From Anoxybacteroides rupiense (GTDB lineage: Bacteria > Bacillota > Bacilli > Bacillales > Anoxybacillaceae): 64,000 nucleotides of DNA. The DNA lies in the NCBI RefSeq assembly GCF_014196195.1, contig NZ_JACIDF010000004.1:310001-374000 (forward strand), given 5' to 3'. Position 1 is the stretch's first letter. The number at the start of each line of letters is the position of its first letter. The translations under genes were made by a program, and so were the position numbers. Of the stretch, positions 8,539-18,079 are shown one piece after another. The notes beneath the pieces are model-generated. The model saw nothing but the letters and a program-made list of their open reading frames with translations. It made no database searches and was not told the origin of the DNA.

Positions 8539-9804
8539 TTACGCATTTTCAGCAATCGGTTCATTTAATGAAACAAGTACCTTGCGGATTCTTCGGTTTT
8601 CCACTTGACGAACCGTTAACGTAAGAGGGCCATATTGGAGCGTTTCTCCGACGTTTGGAACGCGCTCAAACATTTCGAATATCCATCCGCCCAGTGTATG
8701 AGATAAGCTTTCCGGCTCATCAATCTCCATCAGTTCACAAAACTCATCAAGCGGCAACTCGGCATTTAACTCATAACTGTATTCATCAATTTTATGAACA
8801 TTTTTTACCGCCTCGTCATGTTCATCCCATATTTCTCCAACAATCTGTTCAATAATATCTTCCAATGTAATCAGACCAGCTGTTCCCCCGAATTCATCCA
8901 CAACAATGGCCATATGCACTTTACTTTTCTGTAAAGCCGGCAGCAAATCGGAAATTTTCATTGACTCCACAACAAAGAGAGGCTTTCGCAGCAGTTCGCG
9001 AATATTCACATCCCTTTGCTGGACAAGCTGGCTAAAAAAATCGCTTTCGGACAGGATACCGATCACATGGTCAATATCTTCCTCGTACACAGGAATGCGC
9101 GAATACCGCTCCTCTAAAAAAATATCGCGGATTTTTTCGATCGGCATGCCGGCCTCGACAGCGACCATATCAATGCGGGGCGTAAAAATTTCGCCAACTA
9201 AAATATCATTAAAATCAAGCGAACGATGGACAAGCTCCTTTTCTTTATTATCGATAATCCCTTCTTCTTCGCTTAAATCAATCATTTCTTTAATCTCTTC
9301 TTCTGTTACAGACGGACCTACGATGCCATGTGTCAACCATTTTGTCAGTTTTCCTTTTAAACGAGCGAACAGCAATGTGATGGGAAATAGCATTTTGATA
9401 AACACGTACATCACACTTGAATATTTCAAAGCGACCGATTCAGCGTGTTCTTTTGCAATCGATTTCGGTAATATTTCCCCAAAAATTAACAAAAGAAACA
9501 TCATCGCGATACCGCTGACCAACAGACCGACATCTTCTCCTAATAAAGGAAACGCCATTTTGGCAGCGATCAAGATAGCGGAGATATCGACAATGTATTT
9601 CGCTACAATCACGGTAATTAACACATGGTCTAAATGCTCTGCAATATAGAGAACTCGCTTGCTTCCGTTCCGCTGCTCGTCTGCATCATGCTTAAAACGC
9701 GCTTTATTTATCGAAGAAAACGCCGCTTCTGCTGAAGAAAAAAAGGCTGACAAAAACATCAATAAAAGAAGTGAAATAAGAAGGCTCAGAGGCAATTCTC
9801 CCAA
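8539..9804 (-). CDS. CorC/CNNM-family transporter with DUF21 and CBS domains
   Basis: A 421-residue membrane protein. Order: DUF21 transmembrane domain with four hydrophobic segments (about 1-190), a CBS pair (about 200-320, including FTPRIDMVAVE and FGGTAGLITLEDIIEQIVGEI), and a CorC_HlyC C-terminal domain (about 335-415). Members act in magnesium or cobalt efflux or tolerance; the older 'hemolysin' label is not supported. The start is a TTG with AGGAG about 11 bases upstream. A paralogue of 448 residues lies at 58947-60293; both genes end next to the same palindrome. Confidence 0.87.
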   Translation of the reverse strand: MGELPLSLLISLLLLMFLSAFFSSAEAAFSSINKARFKHDADEQRNGSKRVLYIAEHLDHVLITVIVAKYIVDISAILIAAKMAFPLLGEDVGLLVSGIAMMFLLLIFGEILPKSIAKEHAESVALKYSSVMYVFIKMLFPITLLFARLKGKLTKWLTHGIVGPSVTEEEIKEMIDLSEEEGIIDNKEKELVHRSLDFNDILVGEIFTPRIDMVAVEAGMPIEKIRDIFLEERYSRIPVYEEDIDHVIGILSESDFFSQLVQQRDVNIRELLRKPLFVVESMKISDLLPALQKSKVHMAIVVDEFGGTAGLITLEDIIEQIVGEIWDEHDEAVKNVHKIDEYSYELNAELPLDEFCELMEIDEPESLSHTLGGWIFEMFERVPNVGETLQYGPLTLTVRQVENRRIRKVLVSLNEPIAENA

Positions 9805-9909
9805 AGAATATTCACACTCCTAAACCGTTTCCTTGTTATTATTATCCATTCTATTTATATGTATTATCATATCAAATTTTTCACAAAATGCCTATAGCAT
9901 AAACAGTGC

Positions 9910-9937
9910 AAAAAGCTGCAGTCATACGACTGCAGCT
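9910..9937 (-). terminator. terminator of the 27-residue peptide gene
   Basis: A 12-bp stem (AAAGCTGCAGTC and complement) with a 4-base loop, starting within the stop codon and followed on the minus strand by five T. Confidence 0.85.
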
Positions 9938-10021
9938 TTACGAATCTAAAATCACAGCGCCAATCACAAAAATCAATGTTAACAGCGAAGCAATATTTAA
10001 CGTAACCGATAGCTCCTCCAT
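9938..10021 (-). CDS. 27-residue single-pass membrane peptide
   Basis: A very short open frame with all gene signals: AAGGAGGGGG a few bases before the ATG, 27 codons, a TAA stop, and an intrinsic terminator overlapping the stop. The peptide begins MEELSVTLN and then has one continuous hydrophobic helix (LLTLIFVIGAVIL) ending in Asp-Ser. It could be a regulatory membrane peptide or a small sporulation protein. I do not recognise a family. It is divergent to nothing and lies 133 bases upstream of the CorC-family gene on the same strand. Confidence 0.7.
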   Translation of the reverse strand: MEELSVTLNIASLLTLIFVIGAVILDS

Positions 10022-10360
10022 TTTTTCCCCCTCCTTATTCATCGACAAAATCCCCCACCTATAAGGTAGCACTTTCTTTGGAAACAAACGAAATAAAAAT
10101 CGTACAATTTATTGACAGATTCAAATGGTTCAAACCAATCCTATGACCCGGCGCTTTTTTATTCCTTGATTTGAACACCATCTTTTAGCCTAAGGAAGAA
10201 GGGAAAACTTTAGCCGATCACCGAATGCTTCACAGCGCCACGAAAGCGACTGAAAATCGCATGGTTCAGACCTTTGCTACACATTTGTACTACACCGCAG
10301 TTGACCTCTTCTCTCTTTATTTCACCTTCAAGCCGGCTGATTATAGCGCTTTTCCTGCAT
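10022..10360. other. intergenic stretch without a recognised gene
   Basis: The promoter of the small peptide gene should lie here. No conserved frame, riboswitch or clear promoter box was identified. Confidence 0.4.
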
Positions 10361-10387
10361 AAAAAATCCCTCTGAATAATCAGAGGG
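10361..10387 (-). terminator. terminator of the thiamine operon
   Basis: An 8-bp stem CCCTCTGA/TCAGAGGG with a 4-base loop followed by six T on the minus strand, 4 bases after the thiF stop. Confidence 0.9.
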
Positions 10388-10391
10388 CGAG

Positions 10392-11417
10392 TTATCCTAA
10401 ATAACGATAATAAATCGTTTTGGCTGTTTGAATATCTTTCGTCCCATGAATGAGCGCACGCCCATCCTGAAAGATGACAAAGCGATAGTCTCCAAGAGAA
10501 ACCGACAGGAGATACGGGTTAGCTTCCGCAACCAATCCTTGTCGCAAAAACAATTGCGCCAGCTCCTGCAAATCATAATTGCGCTTTGTAGCAGGGCGAA
10601 TTTGCACGGAATCCCGTCCGCATAATACGGCCGTTTTCGTTTGCATTTCATACGATAAATAGGGATAAGTCGGATGTTGACCGCAAGATGGACAATGGCT
10701 CTTTTTCACTTGATCCACACGAATGGCGGCATATTGATTATTCCAAACATCAAAAGAGACTAACTTCCGGCGAAGTGAGCTTTTATCTCCGACTAATAGC
10801 TTCAGCGCTTCTGCCACTTGATAAGCAACGACCATTTGTACGGCTGGGCTGATAATTCCGGCTGTATCACATGTCGGACCGCCCGCAGGTAGCGTTTCAA
10901 GCAAGCATTGGAAGCATGGCGTCTCTCCAGGGAGAAACGTGTAACTTAATCCATAACTGCCGACACAGGCTCCATAAATCCAAGGAATGCGATATTTGCA
11001 TGACACGTCGTTAATGGTCATGCGCGTTTCAAAATTATCGGTCGCATCAATGATGACATCTGGTTTAAGCTCGCTTGCTATTCTTTCCAATTCCTCCGCG
11101 TTGGCATCGCCAATGATCGCTTGAATGGAAACGTCCGAATTAATTCGTTCCAGCCTTTGCTTAGCGGCAATCGCCTTCGGAAGACGTTGTTTCGCATCCT
11201 CCTCACTATATAATTGCTGGCGCTGCAAATTGCTCCATTCTACATAGTCGCGATCGATCAACGTTAATTGGCCAATGCCTGCCCTTACAAGCGCCTCGGC
11301 ACTTCCTGTTCCTAATGCTCCCGCTCCAACAATCAGGACATGCTTAGTGGAAATCCTTTGCTGTCCCTCTTTGCCGATAGGGGCAAACAACTGTTGGCGT
11401 GAATACCGTTCATTCAA
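10392..11417 (-). CDS. thiF: ThiS adenylyltransferase ThiF
   Basis: A 341-residue E1-like enzyme that adenylates the C-terminus of ThiS so it can carry sulfur to the thiazole. The nucleotide-binding loop [12 protein letters not shown] is near residue 30, the [13 protein letters not shown] block follows, and two Cys pairs (CFQC and CPSC) form the structural zinc site. The last 80 residues extend past the catalytic core. The start is TTG, overlapping the thiG stop by four bases (TTGA), so translation is probably coupled. Confidence 0.9.
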   Translation of the reverse strand: MNERYSRQQLFAPIGKEGQQRISTKHVLIVGAGALGTGSAEALVRAGIGQLTLIDRDYVEWSNLQRQQLYSEEDAKQRLPKAIAAKQRLERINSDVSIQAIIGDANAEELERIASELKPDVIIDATDNFETRMTINDVSCKYRIPWIYGACVGSYGLSYTFLPGETPCFQCLLETLPAGGPTCDTAGIISPAVQMVVAYQVAEALKLLVGDKSSLRRKLVSFDVWNNQYAAIRVDQVKKSHCPSCGQHPTYPYLSYEMQTKTAVLCGRDSVQIRPATKRNYDLQELAQLFLRQGLVAEANPYLLSVSLGDYRFVIFQDGRALIHGTKDIQTAKTIYYRYLG

Positions 11418-12187
11418 ACAACGCTCATTCCTTCCGTTGGGCTGCTTGCTGTCGCATACCGTTTCCGCGGAATTCTTCCTGATTCGTAGCCAAGGCGTCC
11501 TGCTTCAATGGCCAGCTTCATCGCCTTAGCCATTTTTACCGGATCTGCTGCGCCAGCAACAGCTGTATTTAATAAGACGCCATCGGCTCCCATTTCCATA
11601 GCAAGCGCCGCATCCGCTGGGCTGCCAATACCTGCATCTACGATCACAGGAACTGTTGCTTGCTCAATAATAAAGCTTAAATTGAGGGGGTTAATAATTC
11701 CCTGACCTGAACCAATTGGGGATGCTCCTGGCATGATCGCATGGCATCCCATCTCTTGTAATCGTCTTGCCAGCACGACATCATCCGATGTGTAAGGAAG
11801 TACAATAAATCCTTCCGCTAAGAGCTTTTCCGCAGCTTTTAGCGTTTCTACCGGATCAGGGAGCAACGTTTTATCGCAACCGATCACTTCCACTTTAATC
11901 ATATCACATAGACCAGAAGCTTTGGCTAATCGGGCAATGCGTACAGCCTCCTCTGCCGTTTTCGCACCTGCTGTATTAGGAAGCAGCTTATATTGGGTTA
12001 AATCTAACTGTTCGAGAAAATTAGGCTGGTTGGGCTCAAAAATATTCATCCGCCGTACAGCGAATGTTAAAATTTCAGCTCCCGACACTTCAACTGCTTC
12101 TTTTTGGATTGAAAAATTCGGGTATTTTCCTGTCCCTAATAAAAGCCGTGATTGAAATTCATATGGTCCAATTTTTAACATCATCAT
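11414..12187 (-). CDS. thiG: thiazole synthase ThiG
   Basis: A 257-residue TIM-barrel enzyme that builds the thiazole phosphate from deoxyxylulose phosphate, dehydroglycine and ThiS-thiocarboxylate. The family blocks [35 protein letters not shown] (Schiff-base lysine region) and [29 protein letters not shown] are all present when read in parts. Its start codons (ATGATGATG) overlap the thiS stop and use the thiS C-terminal GGAGG as ribosome site. Confidence 0.95.
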   Translation of the reverse strand: MMMLKIGPYEFQSRLLLGTGKYPNFSIQKEAVEVSGAEILTFAVRRMNIFEPNQPNFLEQLDLTQYKLLPNTAGAKTAEEAVRIARLAKASGLCDMIKVEVIGCDKTLLPDPVETLKAAEKLLAEGFIVLPYTSDDVVLARRLQEMGCHAIMPGASPIGSGQGIINPLNLSFIIEQATVPVIVDAGIGSPADAALAMEMGADGVLLNTAVAGAADPVKMAKAMKLAIEAGRLGYESGRIPRKRYATASSPTEGMSVV

Positions 12188-12387
12188 CCGCCTCCTACAA
12201 AATGAACAATTTCAATGCGATCTCTATGACACAAAGATATTTCAGCATAACTAGGCTTCTCGATAATATCCGCATTCACTTCAACGATGACAATCTTTTG
12301 ATCTAATTGAAAATGAACAAGTAAATCAGCAACTGTTCGAACATGGTCAGGCACATGAACCATTTCTCCATTAATCAACAATTCCAT
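12184..12387 (-). CDS. thiS: sulfur carrier protein ThiS
   Basis: A 67-residue beta-grasp protein ending in Val-Gly-Gly-Gly, the tail that ThiF activates to a thiocarboxylate. It opens MELLINGE, typical of ThiS. It overlaps thiG by 4 bases and follows thiO by 12 bases. Confidence 0.93.
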   Translation of the reverse strand: MELLINGEMVHVPDHVRTVADLLVHFQLDQKIVIVEVNADIIEKPSYAEISLCHRDRIEIVHFVGGG

Positions 12388-12399
12388 ATTTATTCACCT

Positions 12400-13536
12400 C
12401 TACACTGTGCTTATGGCATCGTGATGTCTTGTCACAGCAAAAGGGGTGATATCAAGTTCTCCGCTTCCCTTCCCTTCGACAAGATCCGCGATGAGCACCC
12501 CTGTAAGCGGGCTTAATAAAATGCCATTCCGATAATGTCCAGAAGCAATCCAAACATTTTGATAATGAGGGTGCTTTCCTATATAAGGCAAGCCATCTTT
12601 TGTTTGCGGTCTGATACCTGTCCATGATTTCTCCAGCTCGGCTCCGCCAATGCTTGGAACGAGCTCTTGGGCTTTTTCAAGCAAGTGAGTGACTCCTTGT
12701 ACGGTTACCTTTTGATCAAAGGTATGCGGAGTGGAAGTCGCTCCAATTAATATTCTGCCGCCCCTCTTCGGAACAAGATAGCAGCCATTTTTAGCAAATA
12801 ACGTTGCTTGAATAAGCGGCTTTTCTGTTTTAACAAGCAGACATTCTCCCTTAACAGGATAAATGGAAAGCGAAAGACCCGTCTTTTCGAGAAATAGCGC
12901 AGACCAAGCCCCGCCAGCCACAACCACAGCGTCTGCTGCAATCACTCCTTGATTGGTACGGAGTTCATATAAACCTCCCTGCTCTTTTATATCGATTACT
13001 TCCGTAAACTCATGCCACTGCGCTCCATATGCCATGGAAGCTTTAGCAAAAGCAAGCGAGAGATGCGGGGCGCTTACTTGTCCGTCTTCAGCGATGTACA
13101 TAACTCCCTTAAGCGTTGGGCTCACATTCGGTTCAAGATTTGCCAGCTCCGAAGCGGACAGCCATTGAACAGGCTGTCCCATCTTCCGCCAAAACTCATA
13201 GTGTTCTTGAAGCGATTTTTGCTCTTCCTCTGTCACGGCTACTTTTAGCATGCCTTTTCGCACATAGCCAATATCGATGCCGGTCAGCTGCTTTAGCTCC
13301 TCTGCAACTTGTCCAAACATGGCACGGCTTTTCAAAGCCAATGAAATCAGAGGGCTATCGCTTGCAAATTCCGACTGCGCTCCAAGCATCCCTGCAGCCG
13401 CACTGGATGCTTGACTCGCGATTCGCTCCTTTTCCAGTACGACTGTGCGTACATTTCGTTTCGCTAACTGAAACGCGATTGAACCACCAATGACTCCGCC
13501 GCCAATAACCGCAACATCATAATGATTATGAGCCAT
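12400..13536 (-). CDS. thiO: glycine oxidase ThiO
   Basis: A 378-residue flavoenzyme of the D-amino-acid oxidase family. In Bacilli ThiO oxidises glycine to the dehydroglycine used by ThiG under aerobic conditions. The FAD-binding loop VAVIGGGVIGGSIA is at residues 8-21 and the C-terminal ASGHYRNGILLSPLTG block closes the FAD site. It sits between tenI and thiS with tight spacing (14 and 12 bases). Confidence 0.92.
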   Translation of the reverse strand: MAHNHYDVAVIGGGVIGGSIAFQLAKRNVRTVVLEKERIASQASSAAAGMLGAQSEFASDSPLISLALKSRAMFGQVAEELKQLTGIDIGYVRKGMLKVAVTEEEQKSLQEHYEFWRKMGQPVQWLSASELANLEPNVSPTLKGVMYIAEDGQVSAPHLSLAFAKASMAYGAQWHEFTEVIDIKEQGGLYELRTNQGVIAADAVVVAGGAWSALFLEKTGLSLSIYPVKGECLLVKTEKPLIQATLFAKNGCYLVPKRGGRILIGATSTPHTFDQKVTVQGVTHLLEKAQELVPSIGGAELEKSWTGIRPQTKDGLPYIGKHPHYQNVWIASGHYRNGILLSPLTGVLIADLVEGKGSGELDITPFAVTRHHDAISTV

Positions 13537-13551
13537 CCTTACCCCTCTCCT

Positions 13552-14181
13552 TTATTTACATGCCGATCCTTTCGTATCAGGATCACATGCTTGCATAGCA
13601 TAACGTTTTACCTGAGCCAACGGATCCTTCGCTAAAAACACACCGGACATCACGGCTACTCCGGCAGCACCTGCGCACCATACTTGTGAAACATGATCAG
13701 GTTGAATCCCGCCAATAGCGATGACAGGAATGCGAATGGTTGCAGCGATTTCCTGCAGCTCGCTGACTCCTCTTGCCGGTATCCCCGCTTTACATTCTGT
13801 CGGAAAAACATGTCCATATATACAATAATCGGCTCCATCCCGCTCCGCTTCGATCCCTTCTTCTAATGAATGAATGGAGCACCCAACGAGAAGCGACGGA
13901 AAATGAGCTTTGACCGCTTTTACTGATAAGCTATGATACGCCAGCTGTACTCCTTTTACCCCGCAGGCAACGGCTACATCGACCCGGTCATTTACAATGA
14001 TCTTTTTGGCTGGCACACCAGCATAAAGTAGAGCCTCAATCCATTTCACCAGCTCTTTTGCTGTTTTGTTTTTTTCTCGTATATGAATCGCATCCACATG
14101 CGAATGAATGAGCGAAGAAATGGCAGCAAACTCTTCAAGCGACTGAGTTCCCGTTGAGATGACATGAAGCGCTTTCTTCAT
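13552..14181 (-). CDS. tenI: thiazole tautomerase TenI
   Basis: A 209-residue TIM-barrel protein that aromatises the ThiG product. It resembles thiamine-phosphate synthase ThiE but fits TenI better: short length, HIREK block, GHVFPTECKAGIPARGVSEL and VIAIGGI near the end. I used the ATG five bases after AGGGA; a TTG lies one codon earlier. ThiE activity cannot be fully excluded from sequence alone. Confidence 0.85.
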   Translation of the reverse strand: MKKALHVISTGTQSLEEFAAISSLIHSHVDAIHIREKNKTAKELVKWIEALLYAGVPAKKIIVNDRVDVAVACGVKGVQLAYHSLSVKAVKAHFPSLLVGCSIHSLEEGIEAERDGADYCIYGHVFPTECKAGIPARGVSELQEIAATIRIPVIAIGGIQPDHVSQVWCAGAAGVAVMSGVFLAKDPLAQVKRYAMQACDPDTKGSACK

Positions 14182-14193
14182 CAAAATCCCTCA

Positions 14194-14979
14194 CTAACGC
14201 ACATCTGTTACTGGAATATACGGCAAAACGATTCCTGTATAGCAGGCAAGGGCCGTTATGCCAATGATGATCAGCAAAAAGATAACATCATATTTGCTAA
14301 AGCCAATTTGATAATAAAACGTTCGATTGGTCTGATTAGAAAACCTCTTCGCCTCCATTGCCACCGCAATGCGCTGTGCTCGGCGAATGCTTTGCGATAA
14401 AAGCGGAATCGCGTATCGCTTTAGCTTGGTGTTGAGCCCGCGCTCCGCATCCGCTCCACGTACTTTTAAAGCATTACGCACGGTCTGAAATTCCTCCAGC
14501 ATAATCGGCAGCAAGCGAATTCCTGCCAAAAAGCTGTACGCATATTTGGGCTTCAGCTTTAACTGCTGCATCAGCGAATAAAACAAGTAAACAGGACGCG
14601 TGGTTAAGGAAAAAAGCAAGCCTAAAAGCGCAAATGATAAAGCGCGAAAACCGAGATGCATTCCCCTTAAAAAACTTTCTTTCGTAACATGCACAAGTCC
14701 CCATTGAAACCAAGTCGTTGTTCCCTCCCCAAACATCGTCATGGAAGAGGCGGTCGAAACAAAAATCACGAAAAAAGGGACAAAGAAAAGCAACAAGTAT
14801 TTAAGCGGATAACCAGTATAAAGGAAAAACAACAGCAAAAAGCCAAGCGAAAAATTCATTAATACATTTGGGTTATGCACGAATAACACAGCCACAAATA
14901 ATGCCAGCATCACGAGCAATTTTAAGCTCGGATTCGTTCGGTGAAGCCATGTTTCACGATAGCTTATATTCCATCTCAT
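14194..14979 (-). CDS. ykoC: thiamine-precursor ECF transporter T component YkoC
   Basis: A 261-residue membrane protein of the EcfT/CbiQ family with about five membrane segments and the coupling-helix motifs around KVRGADAERGLNTKL and SQSIRRAQRIAVAMEAKRF (read in parts), which contact the ATPases. The start was set at the second ATG, 9 bases after AAGGAGG. It overlaps the end of ykoD by 26 bases. Confidence 0.88.
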   Translation of the reverse strand: MRWNISYRETWLHRTNPSLKLLVMLALFVAVLFVHNPNVLMNFSLGFLLLFFLYTGYPLKYLLLFFVPFFVIFVSTASSMTMFGEGTTTWFQWGLVHVTKESFLRGMHLGFRALSFALLGLLFSLTTRPVYLFYSLMQQLKLKPKYAYSFLAGIRLLPIMLEEFQTVRNALKVRGADAERGLNTKLKRYAIPLLSQSIRRAQRIAVAMEAKRFSNQTNRTFYYQIGFSKYDVIFLLIIIGITALACYTGIVLPYIPVTDVR

Positions 14980-16444
14980 GGCTCGCATCCTCCTTGCCTA
15001 ATTCTTCATCAGCTGTCGTTTTCCTAATGATCGGTTCATCATGAACGAGCTTTCCTTCAGCAATGGTCCATCTTCTTGTGGCAAAATGCTGCACAATTTG
15101 TTCATCATGAGTGACCATCATAATCGTTGCTCCTTGCTCCCGGTATGATTCAAGCAATTCTAATAGCGCGAACGTATTTTTGGCATCTTGTCCAAAAGTC
15201 GGCTCGTCCAATAAAAACACTTTTTGGCCGCCAATGATGGAGGCCGCAACACTCAAGCGACGCTTCTGCCCCATAGACAGCTGATAGGGGTGCTGATCTC
15301 GTTGTTTTTCCAAGTGAAAGGCCGCCAACAGCTGTTCAACCTTTCTAGAAATTTCTTCTTCCGTGCGCTTTTCTAAGCGAAGAGAATAAGCCATCTCTTC
15401 CCAGACGGAATGGGTCACAAACTGAAACTCTGGGTTTTGGAAAACAAAAGCCATATGGCGAGCGATTTGTTTCGTTTTTTGCAGCTGTTTGCCATAGAGT
15501 TCATATGTGCCCTCGGTTGGAATCAACTTCATGAGCGCATGCAGCAGCGTGCTTTTGCCCGCTCCGTTTTTCCCCGTTACCGCAATCCACTCTCCTTCGC
15601 AGACACTTGCTTGGTCGATGTGAATTTTGGCTTCTTTTTTGCGATATCCTTTCATTTCTTTTAGATAAATGATTTCATGATCTGATGCAGAAGCTGGCTG
15701 TTCATTTCTCCGCTTTTTCCTATAATCCTCCCAAACTCCCGGATACCAAATTCCTTGTGAAGCAATCACAGATTTATAGGTTTGAAAGATCGAAGCCGCA
15801 TCGCCGTCCGCGATCATGTCTCCGCTTTCATTAAATAAAATGATGCGGTCCACGAAATCCAGCACATGTTCAATTTTATGTTCGACGACAATCACCGTTT
15901 TATCATGAGCAATTTGTTTTACCGTCTTCCAAATTTCTGCGGTTCCCTCTTCATCAATCATCGCTGTCGGCTCATCAAGAAACAGTACATCAGGCTCAAG
16001 CGCAAGAACCGAAGCAAGCGCCAGACGTTGCTTCATTCCTCCCGATAGCTCATGAATATTTGTATGTGGCTGGATTGATAATCCAACCATTTGCAGCAAT
16101 TCACAAATGCGATCATCCATTTGTTCACGGGGCACCCTGATATTTTCTAACGCAAAAGCAATTTCTTCATCCGCAAACGGCATGCAAAATTGCGAATCAG
16201 GATCTTGAAACACATATCCCCAGTTATCAGGCACCTGAATATGTTTCGCCTTCATAGGAATGTCCACTGAATGCGGAATTAATCCGCAAAGCACTTGCAA
16301 CAGCGTCGATTTGCCGCATCCAGATGGACCTAACAGCAATACTTTCTCCCCTCTTGAAAAAGAAACTGACAAGTCTTTAAACAGCAAGCCTTCTTTTCCG
16401 GGGAATTTGAGCCGCAGCTGGTCAACAAAAGCTACGAGTTCCAT
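14954..16444 (-). CDS. ykoD: ECF transporter double ATPase YkoD
   Basis: A 496-residue protein with two ABC ATPase domains. The first has LLGPSGCGKSTLLQ (about residue 40), LSGGMKQRLALASVL and VLFLDEPTA. The second has VTGKNGAGKSTLLHALM (about 290), LSMGQKRRLSVAASI and VFLLDEPTFG. It energises uptake of the hydroxymethylpyrimidine precursor through YkoE, with YkoC as scaffold. The start at ATG is preceded by AAAGGG, which overlaps the ykoE stop; an upstream GTG lacks proper spacing. Confidence 0.9.
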   Translation of the reverse strand: MELVAFVDQLRLKFPGKEGLLFKDLSVSFSRGEKVLLLGPSGCGKSTLLQVLCGLIPHSVDIPMKAKHIQVPDNWGYVFQDPDSQFCMPFADEEIAFALENIRVPREQMDDRICELLQMVGLSIQPHTNIHELSGGMKQRLALASVLALEPDVLFLDEPTAMIDEEGTAEIWKTVKQIAHDKTVIVVEHKIEHVLDFVDRIILFNESGDMIADGDAASIFQTYKSVIASQGIWYPGVWEDYRKKRRNEQPASASDHEIIYLKEMKGYRKKEAKIHIDQASVCEGEWIAVTGKNGAGKSTLLHALMKLIPTEGTYELYGKQLQKTKQIARHMAFVFQNPEFQFVTHSVWEEMAYSLRLEKRTEEEISRKVEQLLAAFHLEKQRDQHPYQLSMGQKRRLSVAASIIGGQKVFLLDEPTFGQDAKNTFALLELLESYREQGATIMMVTHDEQIVQHFATRRWTIAEGKLVHDEPIIRKTTADEELGKEDASHEMEYKLS

Positions 16445-16456
16445 TTTCTTCACCCT

Positions 16457-17044
16457 TTAACGGTCTAGCTGATCATAATCTTCTTTTGATGCGGAACGAA
16501 CCATTTGCGTCACTCCAGTGGCTTCAAGTGCTTTCACTAAAGAGGAAGCAAACACGCCGGAAATTAAAATCGCGCCAACAAACCGTGCAACAAAGAACAA
16601 TGTTAAATTCCATGGAGCCAGCGCTTCAATGTATCCTTTATAATAGTCCATAATTAACGAACCAATGGTTGAGCCAATCGCCGCAAGCGACACAACAAAC
16701 ACATCAAATCGCTTATAGCGGAACGCAGCGAAAGCAAGCTCTGCAAACAATCCTTGTACGACACCGTAAATCAATACTTCAAGTCCCCACTCAGAGCCGG
16801 TCACAAATTCGCTTGATGAAGCAGCAATTTCCGCCAAAAGGGCAATACCAGGCTTGCGAATAATTAAAAAGGCAACAGTAGCGGCAATGAACCACATTCC
16901 ATAAATGAGTTGATCAAGATGGAAGCCAAACGGCTTAACAAAATAGTAGAATGGTCCCCATAGCTTATACACAATTCCAAATACAATGGAAATGACAATT
17001 GTAATTAAAATATCAGCTAATTTCAATCCCTTGGTTGTCTGCAT
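16457..17044 (-). CDS. ykoE: ECF substrate-binding component YkoE
   Basis: A 195-residue membrane protein with five or six hydrophobic segments, matching the YkoE S component that binds thiamine precursors (predicted hydroxymethylpyrimidine). The riboswitch in front of the operon supports the substrate. It overlaps the tenA 3' end by 32 bases, with AAAGGAG inside tenA serving as ribosome site. Confidence 0.88.
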   Translation of the reverse strand: MQTTKGLKLADILITIVISIVFGIVYKLWGPFYYFVKPFGFHLDQLIYGMWFIAATVAFLIIRKPGIALLAEIAASSSEFVTGSEWGLEVLIYGVVQGLFAELAFAAFRYKRFDVFVVSLAAIGSTIGSLIMDYYKGYIEALAPWNLTLFFVARFVGAILISGVFASSLVKALEATGVTQMVRSASKEDYDQLDR

Positions 17045-17726
17045 CCTTTACTTTCTCCTTTCCTTGAATTGGCCATGTTTCTAAACGGTACGCCATTTCC
17101 CAAAATGAATATTCGTATTGGCTGCTAATGATAAAATGCTGTTCCATTCGCTTGCGATCCGCTTCCGACACGTTTTCTGCTACCGTATCTAATCGCTGAA
17201 TTTGTTCTTCCACTAACTGACGGAACCATTCCGATCCATAAGCGGCAATCCATTCTTGATAAATCGGCTCCTGCGGCGTACAATGCTTTAATCTCTCACC
17301 AATTTCGTAATAAAGCCAATAGCATGGTAAAATAGCAGCAATCACATCGCCTAAATGACCTTCATACGCTGCCCTGTACAAATGAGAAGTATAGGCGTAA
17401 GCCGTCGGTGCCGGAACGAACGAAGCTTTTTCCTCCTCCGTGATTCCGAGCTGCTTTGCAAACTTCTCATGCAAAGATAGTTCCGCTTGCTGAGTATTTT
17501 GCGCATGATGCGCCATCCGCGCTGTTGTTGCCAAATCAAACGCTCGTGCAGCTCCAAGCGCTTGTACTCTAGCAAAATGGCTTAAATAATAGGAATCTTG
17601 CAAAACATAATAACGAAAGCACGCCAGGTCGAGCGCTCCCTCACCAAGCTCCTTGACGAATGGATGATGAAAGCTTGCCTCCCAAATAGCGTCTACCTTT
17701 TGACGCAATAACTGTGAAAATGACAT
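17013..17726 (-). CDS. tenA: aminopyrimidine aminohydrolase TenA
   Basis: A 237-residue helical enzyme (thiaminase II family) that hydrolyses aminomethyl-pyrimidine from degraded thiamine to hydroxymethylpyrimidine. The active-site Cys lies in AAILPCYWLYYEIG (about residue 135) and YGSEWFRQLVEEQI follows. The start ATG has AAGGAGG at the right distance; an upstream in-frame ATG falls before the terminator. First gene of the riboswitch-controlled operon; salvage with YkoEDC explains why thiC is not needed here. Confidence 0.92.
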   Translation of the reverse strand: MSFSQLLRQKVDAIWEASFHHPFVKELGEGALDLACFRYYVLQDSYYLSHFARVQALGAARAFDLATTARMAHHAQNTQQAELSLHEKFAKQLGITEEEKASFVPAPTAYAYTSHLYRAAYEGHLGDVIAAILPCYWLYYEIGERLKHCTPQEPIYQEWIAAYGSEWFRQLVEEQIQRLDTVAENVSEADRKRMEQHFIISSQYEYSFWEMAYRLETWPIQGKEKVKDADNQGIEIS

Positions 17727-17770
17727 GTCAATCCCTCCTTCATTTGGAAACATATCCATGCTTGAATCAA

Positions 17771-17811
17771 TAAAAAACCACTTTCTTTCGCGAGCGCAAA
17801 GAAAGTGGTTT
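17771..17811 (-). terminator. riboswitch terminator of the thi operon
   Basis: A 14-bp perfect stem (AAACCACTTTCTTT and complement) with a 9-base loop, followed on the minus strand by TTTTTTATT. It lies between the TPP aptamer and tenA, so it is the expression platform. Confidence 0.9.
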
Positions 17812-17845
17812 ACAAACATTTATAAAGCCAGTACGCCACTTCCAC

Positions 17846-17936
17846 TTCCCTACGCTGGCATAATCCAGATCAGGTTCTAAGGGTCTCAAAGGCACACTTT
17901 GATCTCAGCCTATCTAAAGGCCCCCCTAGTGGATGA
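17846..17936 (-). ncRNA. TPP riboswitch (THI element)
   Basis: On the minus strand the conserved blocks occur in order: CCACTAGGGGGGCC, GGCTGAGAT, GACCCTTAGAACCTGATCTG and TAATGCCAGCGTAGGGAAG. This is the canonical thiamine pyrophosphate aptamer. With the terminator downstream, TPP binding should stop transcription of tenA-ykoEDC-tenI-thiOSGF. Confidence 0.97.
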
Positions 17937-18079
17937 TTAGAAGCATGGATATAAAGTTATTTAAATTTATCATATCACTGTTCGTATGATTGTCAAGTCT
18001 CCCCTCCTATCATTGCTTCCTAATCGGCAATTCTGTATGATAGAGAAGGCAAATAACTTAATTTAATGGAGTGAAGAAT

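Noticed and set aside
8906-9649. 247-codon open frame on the plus strand
   Set aside because: It is antisense to the well-supported CorC-family gene, Ser/Ile-rich as expected for a shadow frame, and has no ribosome site.
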